A stretch of DNA of 64,000 nt from Xylophilus sp. GW821-FHT01B05. GTDB lineage: Bacteria > Pseudomonadota > Gammaproteobacteria > Burkholderiales > Burkholderiaceae_C. Within the stretch, counting starts at the first letter, position 1. Every line of letters starts with the position of its first letter. The notes under the pieces were generated by a model that saw only the letters and a list, made by a program, of their open reading frames with translations, ran no database searches and was not told the origin of the DNA. Where the stretch lies: the NCBI GenBank assembly GCA_038961845.1, contig CP152408.1, forward strand, positions 5,022,001-5,086,000, written 5' to 3'. A program made the translations under genes and the position numbers. This document shows positions 45,570 through 52,256 of the stretch, piece by piece.

Positions 45570-45645
45570 TTCGTCTGGGCGCGGGGCGGGCGCTGCATGG
45601 TCACGCTGTCGATCCGCTACCGCCACGTGAGAGGTGACTGCGGGT
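45570..45645 (+). pseudogene. Decayed C-terminal fragment of a UDG-like gene
   Basis: TCTGGGCGCG and CACGCTGTCGAT here match 41782-41820 of the UDG-like gene in the same order and spacing, with mostly transitions between. Read in the corresponding frame it gives VWARGGRCMVTLSIRYRH against FWARDDRYTATLSINYRH. No start or catalytic part is present. It marks an old duplication on the far side of the importer operon. The remaining sequence up to 46013 shows no other recognisable feature apart from the small minus-strand frame noted separately. Confidence 0.45.
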
Positions 45646-45754
45646 TGGATGGGCGTTGACGGATGGCGGGGTTGCTGCGAAAGAAGTCCTTCGAGTAGAC
45701 AAACAAAACGAAGCCGATCGCCACGTAAGCAGCGGCATGGAGCGGCGACGCCAT
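45617..45754 (-). CDS. Possible small membrane protein (45 aa)
   Basis: An ATG at 45754 opens a 45-codon frame with one hydrophobic helix (AAAYVAIGFVLFVYS) followed by a basic, Pro-rich tail ending TWR. There is no obvious Shine-Dalgarno sequence, and the 3' third overlaps the UDG remnant in antisense. It may be chance. It is listed because the 449-bp gap 45565-46013 otherwise has no gene. Confidence 0.2.
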   Translation of the reverse strand: MASPLHAAAYVAIGFVLFVYSKDFFRSNPAIRQRPSNPQSPLTWR

Positions 45755-46013
45755 CACTCAAAAATCATTCGCTCGCAATCGCAAGAACGGCCATGACGGT
45801 CAAGTTCTTTGAGACTCCTCAGGCACATTCAAAGCAGATCTCACGATCCAGTTCGTTGAACTTCTGCGATCAGTCTCACTCGGCCCGCCGCCAAAGTCCG
45901 CCAACCAACCCCGGCATCCAGCCCGCAAGCCAAGCGTCTTGGCCTAGGATGCCGCATATGGATCGATCCGCTCCTGCTGCATCGCCACCACCTCCTCCGC
46001 CAAATCCCGCCCC

Positions 46014-46868
46014 ATGCCCCACTCATCCCTCCGCCGCGCCACCCTGCTAGCCACCACCGCATGGCTGCTAGCCCCCGCAGCCCAGGCCGTGGCGGCAGCG
46101 CCCGAAGATGACTGGCCCCGCAACGCCCAAGTCCCCGGCGGCATCGCCCGCCTCTCGCTCGGCCCCGCTGCCACCCGACCAGTGGCCCGCAGCGGCGACG
46201 TGCCGGTGCTGGTGCTCGGCGACGCCATCGAGTGGACGGCGCTGGTGGGCATTCCGCTGGCGGCGCAGCCGGGTGAGGCGGAGATCTTGGTGACTGCCGC
46301 GCAGGGCAGCGCGCCACGGCGCGTGGGCTACCGCATTGCGCCCAAGCGCTATGTGGAGCAGCGGCTGCAGGTGGCGCCGGGCACGGTGGATCTATCTCCT
46401 GCCAACCAGGCGCGCTACGAGCGCGAGCGCGATCACCTGGCCACCGTGATGGCGACCTTTACCGAGCCGCTGCCGCAGGCCCTGCGCATGCAGGTGCCGG
46501 TGCCGGGCCGGCGCTCCAGCTCTTTTGGGCTGCGCCGCGTGTTCAACGGCCAGGCGCGCAATCCGCACAGCGGCATGGACATCGCAGCGCCCACGGGCAC
46601 GCCGGTGCGTGCGCCGCTGGCGGGCCGGGTGATCGATACGGGCGACTATTTCTTCAACGGCAACACGGTCTGGCTGGACCACGGCGGCGGGCTGCTGAGC
46701 ATGGTCTGCCATCTGAGCGCCATCAACGTGAAGCCCGGCGACCAAGTGCAGGCCGGCGACCGTTATTGCGCGGTGGGCGCCACCGGCCGCGTGACCGGGC
46801 CGCACCTGCACTGGTCGGTGATGCTGAACCGGGCCATGGTGGACCCGGCCTTATTCATTGCGGCTTGA
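46014..46868 (+). CDS. M23-family metallopeptidase (LytM domain)
   Basis: A 284-aa exported protein (signal about 1-28). The catalytic domain occupies roughly residues 165-275: NPHSGMDIAAPTGTPVRAPLAG supplies the first His and Asp ligands, and TGPHLHWSV gives the HxH. With all zinc residues intact it should cleave peptidoglycan cross-bridges, although many LytM proteins act through partners. The N-terminal 130 residues form a beta-rich region (GIARLSLGP...RVGYRIAPKRY) that resembles the usual DUF-type prodomain of secreted M23 enzymes. It is the only gene of its transcript and is followed by the RpiR gene after 34 bp. Confidence 0.92.
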   Translation: MPHSSLRRATLLATTAWLLAPAAQAVAAAPEDDWPRNAQVPGGIARLSLGPAATRPVARSGDVPVLVLGDAIEWTALVGIPLAAQPGEAEILVTAAQGSAPRRVGYRIAPKRYVEQRLQVAPGTVDLSPANQARYERERDHLATVMATFTEPLPQALRMQVPVPGRRSSSFGLRRVFNGQARNPHSGMDIAAPTGTPVRAPLAGRVIDTGDYFFNGNTVWLDHGGGLLSMVCHLSAINVKPGDQVQAGDRYCAVGATGRVTGPHLHWSVMLNRAMVDPALFIAA

Positions 46869-46902
46869 TGGCTTCTGGCTTTAACCTGAATCACCTTCCA
46901 CC

Positions 46903-47763
46903 GTGACCACTGCCCCGCCCCGCTCCTTTGTTGGCCAGGTGCGCCAGCTGCTGCACACGCTGCCGCCCACCGAGCGCAAGCTGGGCACGTTTGTGCTGGA
47001 CTTTCCTGGTGATCTGGCGACCTACAGCGCGTCTGAATTGGCGGCGCTGGTGGGGGTGTCGAACGCGACGGTGACGCGCTTCATCCAGCGGCTGGGCTAT
47101 GCCCATTACGAAGACGCGCGGCGCCAGGCCCGGGAAGAGCGCGGTGCCGGCTCGCCGCTGTTTCTGTCGTCTGCGCCGGGCGGCGGCGCGGCCGATGGCT
47201 CGGTGGCCTCGCACATCCAGCAGGCGCAGGACAACATCAGCGCCACCTTCCACCAGATCCCGGCCGAGCTGATCGACGAGATCGCCCAGGCCATGGTGCA
47301 GGCGCGCCGCGTGTGCTTTCTGGGCTACCGCAACAACCGCCATTTCGCGGCCTATCTGCGCTGGCAGTTGGTGCAATTGCTGGAGCACACCCAGGCCATC
47401 CCCGGCCCGGGCGAGACCCTGGGCGAGTACGCGGTGGACCTGGGCGAGAAAGACTTGCTGGTGGTGTTTGCGCTGCGCCGTAGCGTGCCGGCGGCGGCGC
47501 AGTTTGCGGCGCAGGCCGCGCGCGCGGGCACCAAGGTGCTTTACGTCACCGATCATTTCTCCAAGGCCGCCGCGCCCACCGTGGCGCCGCACTGGCTGCT
47601 GCGCTGCCACACGCAGGCGCCCGGCCCGCTGGACAACCACACCGCCGTGATGCTGCTGTGCCACCTGCTGGCCAGCCGCGTCATGCACCACGCTGGCGCC
47701 AAGGGCCGGCGCCGCATGGCCAGCATCGAGGCGCAGCACGACGCCTTGCAAGAGCTGCGCTAG
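46903..47763 (+). CDS. MurR/RpiR-family transcriptional regulator
   Basis: A 286-aa regulator with an N-terminal HTH_6 domain (ATYSASELAALVGVSNATVTRFIQRLGY, about residues 45-72) and a C-terminal SIS sugar-isomerase-like domain (VCFLGYRNNRHFAAYLR; DLLVVFALRRSVP). The start is a GTG at 46903. RpiR proteins usually sense sugar phosphates or, in some clusters, amino-acid or hydantoin catabolites. The next genes are an MFS carrier and a hydantoin-racemase-like protein, separated by a 202-bp region with direct repeats that may be its operator. Confidence 0.92.
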   Translation: MTTAPPRSFVGQVRQLLHTLPPTERKLGTFVLDFPGDLATYSASELAALVGVSNATVTRFIQRLGYAHYEDARRQAREERGAGSPLFLSSAPGGGAADGSVASHIQQAQDNISATFHQIPAELIDEIAQAMVQARRVCFLGYRNNRHFAAYLRWQLVQLLEHTQAIPGPGETLGEYAVDLGEKDLLVVFALRRSVPAAAQFAAQAARAGTKVLYVTDHFSKAAAPTVAPHWLLRCHTQAPGPLDNHTAVMLLCHLLASRVMHHAGAKGRRRMASIEAQHDALQELR

Positions 47764-47781
47764 GGACCGCCGCCCGGCGGA

Positions 47782-47845
47782 ACTACAAAATAGATAGCTA
47801 GTAGCCCAGGAAGGACAAGGGCTAGAGGCCTTTTTCGCTTAAATT
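47782..47845 (+). repeat. Dispersed intergenic repeat, family A, copy 1
   Basis: It begins ACTACAAAATAGATAGCTAG and ends GAGGCCTTTTTCGCTTAAAT. A pairing TAGCCC (47802-47807) with GGGCTA (47819-47824) forms a short hairpin followed by a T-run, which resembles a Rho-independent terminator for the RpiR gene. 47 of 64 positions match the copy at 52189-52252. Confidence 0.7.
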
Positions 47846-47850
47846 TTCTC

Positions 47851-47897
47851 GGTATTAAAAATATTTACCAAAAAGCATTGGTATGAAAAATGCTTTT
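47851..47897 (+). promoter_or_regulatory. AT-rich operator region upstream of the MFS gene
   Basis: Direct repeats GGTATTAAAAAT (47851-47862) and GGTATGAAAAAT (47880-47891) are 29 bp apart. An overlapping perfect 9-bp inverted repeat, AAAAGCATT/AATGCTTTT, lies at 47871-47897. It is by far the most AT-rich stretch nearby and lies 69 bp before the MFS ATG. RpiR binding is an inference from the adjacent regulator gene. Confidence 0.45.
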
Positions 47898-47965
47898 CAC
47901 TCCAGCCGCAGGCGGCGTGCTGCCGACTGCCCGCCGCCCTTCTTTCTTGATGCAAAGGATCCCCC

Positions 47966-49378
47966 ATGGCTGGAGGCACCGTGATTTCCTCGTCCGCCCC
48001 GCAGACCGCGCAGATGCAGCAGCTGGAGACCGCGCTGGAGCGCATCGGCGTGACGCGCTCGCACAAGAGCATCATTTTTCTGGTGGTGTGCGGCGTGCTG
48101 TTTGATGTGTTCGAGCAGAACGCGGTGGGCCTGGTGGCCCCGCTGCTGCGGCAGCAATGGGGCTTGAGCGCGACCGACATCGGCCTGCTCAACACCATCA
48201 CCTTCATTGCGGCGGCCACGGGGCGCCTGCTGTCGGGCTACTTTGCCGACCGCAAGGGCCGGCGCTTCATGCTCAACGTGAACCTGGCGCTGTTCACGCT
48301 GGGTGCCATTGGCTGCGCGCTGGCGCCCAACTACGCCGTGCTGGCCATAGCGCGCGCGGTGGTGGGCATTGGGCTGGGCGGCGAGATCACCACGGCGGTG
48401 ACCATGCTGGCGGAATTTTGCTCGGCGCGTTTTCGCGGCACGGCGGTGGGCCTGATCAATGTTGGCGGCGGCGGGCTGGGCAACATGCTGGCGCCGGCCT
48501 TTGCGCTGGGCGTGTTCGCCGTGTTTCCCGGCGACAACGCCTGGCGCTGGATGTTTGCCTGCCTGGTGCTGCCGGCGGTGTTCATCGTCTTCTACCGGCG
48601 CTATGTGCCAGAGACGCCGCGCTACCTGCTGTCGCAGGGGCGTGTGGACGAGGCCAACCAGGTGCTGTCGATGCTGGCCTCCGGGCAACTGGCCAATGGC
48701 CGCTTTGCAACGCATCCCTACATCACGGCCGGCGCCGAGCAGGCCGCGCCGGCGGCAGCGGTGTCGCTGGCCGATATCTTTCGCAACGGCTACGCGCGGC
48801 GCACGGTGGCCGTGGGCGTGGCCTCGTGGATGACCTTTGGCGCGCAGTTGTCGGTGCTGACGCTGATGCCCACCATCCTGGTGGCGCAGGGCTACTCGAT
48901 CACCAAGAGCTTTGCCTTCACCATCGTCATGCAAAGCGGCAGCCTGCTGGGGGCGATTGCGGCGTCCAGCCTGGGCTACTACCTGCCGCGCAAGCGCGTG
49001 CTGACGGTGGGCGCCATCGCCGCCTGCCTGGCCGGGCTGGCGTTTGGCAACTTCACCTCCAGCGTGGCGCTGGTGCTGTGCTTTGGCGCGCTGTTCCAGT
49101 TTTGCGTGCTGCTGCTCAACACCTCGATCTGGATTTTTGCGCCCGAGCTGTATCCCACGCGCATTCGCGGCCTGGGCACCTCATTTCTGCTGGCGCTGGG
49201 CACGGTGGGCGGCGCGCTGTCGCAACTGCTTGCAGCCAAGCTGTTTGACCTGCACGGCGTGGCCGGCATGTTCAGCATGATCGCGGCCATGTACGTGGTG
49301 TTTGCCGTGGCCATACGCTTCGCGCCAGAGACCTTCGGCCAATCGATAGAAGCCGGTGCGGCCAGCCCCCAGCCGTAA
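47966..49378 (+). CDS. MFS transporter (aromatic acid/sugar-acid symporter type)
   Basis: A 470-aa carrier with 12 predicted helices. Motif A is GYFADRKGRRFML between helices 2 and 3, and a mirrored motif appears in the second half at LGYYLPRKRVLT. RYVPETPRYLLSQGR after helix 6 is the signature of the sugar-porter/AAHS branch. An AAAGGA ribosome site precedes the ATG at 47966. It ends three bases before the racemase-like gene and presumably imports the compound handled there. The substrate is not predictable; a hydantoin, ureide or aromatic acid would fit. Confidence 0.92.
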   Translation: MAGGTVISSSAPQTAQMQQLETALERIGVTRSHKSIIFLVVCGVLFDVFEQNAVGLVAPLLRQQWGLSATDIGLLNTITFIAAATGRLLSGYFADRKGRRFMLNVNLALFTLGAIGCALAPNYAVLAIARAVVGIGLGGEITTAVTMLAEFCSARFRGTAVGLINVGGGGLGNMLAPAFALGVFAVFPGDNAWRWMFACLVLPAVFIVFYRRYVPETPRYLLSQGRVDEANQVLSMLASGQLANGRFATHPYITAGAEQAAPAAAVSLADIFRNGYARRTVAVGVASWMTFGAQLSVLTLMPTILVAQGYSITKSFAFTIVMQSGSLLGAIAASSLGYYLPRKRVLTVGAIAACLAGLAFGNFTSSVALVLCFGALFQFCVLLLNTSIWIFAPELYPTRIRGLGTSFLLALGTVGGALSQLLAAKLFDLHGVAGMFSMIAAMYVVFAVAIRFAPETFGQSIEAGAASPQP

Positions 49379-49381
49379 GCC

Positions 49382-50050
49382 ATGCCCGTTGTACTGCTGA
49401 TCAACCCCAACACCTCGCTCGACAGCACGGCCATGATGGCGCGCCTGCTGCAACAGGCGCTGCCCGCAGGCGTGGAACTGCGCTGCGCCACCGCCGCACA
49501 CGGCGTGCCCATGATCACCACCGAGGCCGAACTGGCCGCCGCCGCCGCCGAGGTGCTGCGCCTGGGCCTGGCGCAAGCCCACACGGTGGATGCCATCGTC
49601 ATCGCCGCCTTTGGCAACCCCGGCATAGAGGCGCTGCGCGCGGGCGTGGCGGTGCCGGTGATAGGCCTGGGCGAGGCATCGATGCAGGAGGCCGCCGCAG
49701 GCGGGCGCCGCTTTGGCGTGGCCACGACCACACCGGGGCTGGCGGATTCCATCGCACATTCAGCCGCGCAACTGGGCTTGGGCGCGCTGTTTACCGGCAC
49801 CCGCATCCCGGCGGCGGTCGACCCGCTGGCGCTGGCGGCCAACCCGGCATTGCAAGAGGCCTGCCTGGCCCAGGCCGTGCAGGCCTGCATGGCCGATGGC
49901 GCCGGCGCCGTGGTGATAGGCGGCGGCCCGCTGGCCGAGGCGGCAGAGCGGCTGGGCCCGCGCTTTGCGGTGCCGGTGATTTCGGCTGTAGCAGCCGCGG
50001 GGCGCGCGGCTGCTGCGCTGTTTACAGCCATCCCGTTCAAGGTCTTGTGA
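49382..50050 (+). CDS. Asp/Glu/hydantoin racemase-family protein lacking the catalytic cysteines
   Basis: A 222-aa protein starting VVLLINPNTSLDSTAMM, the hydantoin racemase signature. Where the two general-acid/base cysteines belong, this protein has AAFGNPG (about residues 77-83) and VIGGGPLAE (about 178-186) instead of CFGDPG-type and LGCAG-type motifs. Cysteines elsewhere (C35 and two near residue 160) are not in active-site positions. A conventional two-cysteine racemase mechanism is therefore unlikely. It is the last gene after the MFS carrier. Confidence 0.85.
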   Translation: MPVVLLINPNTSLDSTAMMARLLQQALPAGVELRCATAAHGVPMITTEAELAAAAAEVLRLGLAQAHTVDAIVIAAFGNPGIEALRAGVAVPVIGLGEASMQEAAAGGRRFGVATTTPGLADSIAHSAAQLGLGALFTGTRIPAAVDPLALAANPALQEACLAQAVQACMADGAGAVVIGGGPLAEAAERLGPRFAVPVISAVAAAGRAAAALFTAIPFKVL

Positions 50051-50099
50051 TTTGCTCGGTGGTTCTTGTGTCCTGCTGACGGCGGGAGCCGAACAGCCG

Positions 50100-50440
50100 C
50101 CCCCACCCCAGCCCTCCCCCAGCGGGGGAGGGAGCAATGCAAAAGGCCGAGCGCAGCGATGGCCCGACTGGCTATCCCGGGCCCCCTCTGTGGCGTCGAG
50201 GAGCGCAGGAGTCGGCAGGTTGCCCGTAGCGCAGCGAAGGGACGGCGAGGACTGTTTGAGCGACCGCAGGGAGCGAGTTCCGCAGCCGCCTGCCGACTCT
50301 GAGCACCGGAGAGCAGTCCGCGCAGCGGACCGCCACAGTGGGGTCGCCCTTTCTTTGGTGACTTTCTTTCGGCGAAACGAAAGAAAGTTACTCGCCCGCC
50401 GGGGCGAACTCCCGGCACCCGCAGCCCGCAAGGCACCCAG
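50100..50440. repeat. Composite of dispersed intergenic repeats with strong hairpins
   Basis: This gene-free stretch between the convergent racemase and enoyl-CoA hydratase genes holds CCCTCCCCC-AGC-GGGGGAGGG (50112-50132) and a perfect 11-bp hairpin ACTTTCTTTCG-GCGAAA-CGAAAGAAAGT (50361-50388). Text such as CGCAGGGAGCGAGTTCCGCA between them looks like an intergenic repeat I know from Burkholderiales and xanthomonads. It probably works as a bidirectional terminator. Short open frames here are low-complexity and not supported as genes. Confidence 0.6.
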
Positions 50441-50477
50441 CGCAGGGATACCTCAAAGACCCTGAAAAAGATGCTTT

Positions 50478-51263
50478 TTACAGCTGGGAAAAGTCCGGCC
50501 GCCGCTTGCCCATGAACGCACTGAAGGCTTCCTTCGCCGCCGGCTCGCGCAGCATGCGGCCAAAGATCGCACCTTCGTCATCCAACTGCTTGGACACCAG
50601 CGCGGCCTGGCCCTTCTTCATCAGGCGCTTGGTTTCCACCAGCGAAGACAGCGGCTTGGCCGCAAGCTTCTTGGCCTGTGCCTGGGCGATGCCATTGGCC
50701 TCGGTCGGCGGCACCACGCGGTTGACCAGGCCCACCTCCAGCGCGGCCTCGGCAAAGAAGGGCTCGCCCAGCAGCAGCGCCTCGGCCGCGCGGTGGTAGC
50801 CAAACATCTGCGGCAGCAGCAGGCTGGAGCCGCCCTCGGCGCACACGCCCAGGTTCACAAAGGGCAGCGAGAAGGCTGCGTTGTCACCGGCGTAGACCAG
50901 GTCGCAGTGCAGCAGCATGGTGGTGCCAATGCCCACGGCCGGCCCGCAGACGGCGGCCACCAGCGGCTTGGAGAATTCGGCAATGGCATGCAGGAAGCGG
51001 AAGGCCGGCGATGCCGCACTGCCGGCCGCGCTCTGTGCCGCGCCATCGGCCGTTGCCAGGAAGTCGCCCAGGTCATTGCCCGCGCTGAAGATGGCCGGGT
51101 CGCCCTGCAGCACGACCACGCGCACGGCAGCATCGGCGTCGGCCGCCAGCAGCGCGTCGGCCAGCGTGGTGTACATGGCGTTGGTGATGGAATTCTTCTT
51201 GTCCAGGCGGTTGAAGGTCAGCGTGGTCACGCCGGCTTCGGTGTGGATCAGGATGTCGCTCAT
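50478..51263 (-). CDS. Enoyl-CoA hydratase/isomerase
   Basis: A 261-aa crotonase. The oxyanion-hole motifs are GNDLGDFLATAD (about residues 64-75) and CGPAVGIGTTMLLHCDLVYA (about 106-125), followed by FVNLGVCAEGGSSLLLP. The second catalytic Glu of hydratases is represented by E in CAEGGSS, while the first position is Thr/Met rather than Glu, so isomerase or a related reaction is equally possible. The ATG at 51263 is the family start; the frame continues to 51689 without similarity. The thioesterase gene lies 31 bp upstream. Confidence 0.9.
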   Translation of the reverse strand: MSDILIHTEAGVTTLTFNRLDKKNSITNAMYTTLADALLAADADAAVRVVVLQGDPAIFSAGNDLGDFLATADGAAQSAAGSAASPAFRFLHAIAEFSKPLVAAVCGPAVGIGTTMLLHCDLVYAGDNAAFSLPFVNLGVCAEGGSSLLLPQMFGYHRAAEALLLGEPFFAEAALEVGLVNRVVPPTEANGIAQAQAKKLAAKPLSSLVETKRLMKKGQAALVSKQLDDEGAIFGRMLREPAAKEAFSAFMGKRRPDFSQL

Positions 51264-51294
51264 GGGGTCTCCTCTTGGGGCAAATCGGTCGAGT

Positions 51295-52116
51295 CTATTG
51301 CTTGAAATAAACCACCTGGTGGCTGGTGGCCAGCATGGTGCCGGCCTCATTCCAGAGCTGCGCGTTCTGGTCGAAGAAGCCATTGCGAAACTCCTGCGCG
51401 CGCGCCTGGCCCAGCAGGTAGCCGGAGCCGGTCTGCGCCAGCTCAGCCGCGCCGGCATGGAAATAGGTGGTGATGGACACCGTGCCCGCCGGCACCTGCG
51501 TGGCGCGGCGCAGCCACACGCGCGGAAAGAACACATCGGAAATGGCCGCAAGCGAGCAGAAGTCCAGCGCGCGCGGCTCGGCGTCGCGCATCCAGAGCTG
51601 CGACACGCTGTCTTCGCCCTGCCCATCCCAGCGCTGCGGCACCGGGCCGCGCACCGGCCGCATCTCGTAGCGCCGCACCCACTCCACAACGGAACCCAGC
51701 GTGATCGGCTCCACCGCAGCCGGCGCGGGCACGGCGGGCATGGGCATGTCGCTCAGGCTCCAGGTGTCGCGCCGCGCGGCGGTCACGACCGTGGCGGTGG
51801 TGGCGACCACCGGCTGGCCGTCGTCGCCCGGTTGGGTCTGGGTGATGGTCCAGTGCTGGGTCGAGCGGTTGGTACGCACCGGCCGTGCCTCGATCTCGAA
51901 CGGCGCAGCCGTGAGCGCGCCCGCGTAGTTCACGGTCAGCGACAGCGGCGTGCCCAGCAGATCGGGGTGGCGCAGCACGGCCTGCAACAGCGTGGCCGCC
52001 GTGCTGCCGCCAAACGGGCCGACCATGTTCCAGTAGGCCGCGCTGGGCGTGCCACGCCAGCGGTGCTCGCCAACGGCTTGCAACTGCAGGGCTTCGTCGA
52101 GGGGATGAGTGCTCAT
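51295..52116 (-). CDS. TesB-like acyl-CoA thioesterase (double hotdog)
   Basis: A 273-aa protein of the TesB/ACOT8-like thioesterase family. The first hotdog carries YWNMVGPFGGSTAATLLQAVL, the second ends SVSQLWMRDAEPRALDFCSLAAISD and TVSITTYFHAG, and the C-terminal strand is TSHQVVYFKQ. It likely removes CoA from acyl esters that stall in beta-oxidation. It is on the same strand as the fad operon, but an IS66 element now lies between it and the thiolase gene. Confidence 0.88.
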   Translation of the reverse strand: MSTHPLDEALQLQAVGEHRWRGTPSAAYWNMVGPFGGSTAATLLQAVLRHPDLLGTPLSLTVNYAGALTAAPFEIEARPVRTNRSTQHWTITQTQPGDDGQPVVATTATVVTAARRDTWSLSDMPMPAVPAPAAVEPITLGSVVEWVRRYEMRPVRGPVPQRWDGQGEDSVSQLWMRDAEPRALDFCSLAAISDVFFPRVWLRRATQVPAGTVSITTYFHAGAAELAQTGSGYLLGQARAQEFRNGFFDQNAQLWNEAGTMLATSHQVVYFKQ

Positions 52117-52188
52117 AGGGGCAAGTGTGCTGCGCTCGCAGGCTGCGAGCAGTCATATGGGGGACGCCGCGCCTGCAGCCGGCATAAG

Positions 52189-52252
52189 ACTACAAAATTC
52201 ATAGCTACATGCCCAGGCTACACCTGGGTTAGAGGCACTTTTTACTCAAATT
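52189..52252 (+). repeat. Dispersed intergenic repeat, family A, copy 2
   Basis: It begins ACTACAAAATTCATAGCTAC and ends AGAGGCACTTTTTACTCAAA with TT. The hairpin here is CCCAGG (52212-52217) with CCTGGG (52223-52228). The stem sits at the same place as in the copy at 47782 but with different bases. The IS66 left end starts four bases after the repeat. Confidence 0.7.
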
Positions 52253-52256
52253 CCCC

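Noticed and set aside
50052..50465. Short open frames of 78-223 codons around the repeat island
   Set aside because: They read through hairpin repeats, have no ribosome sites and show low-complexity text.
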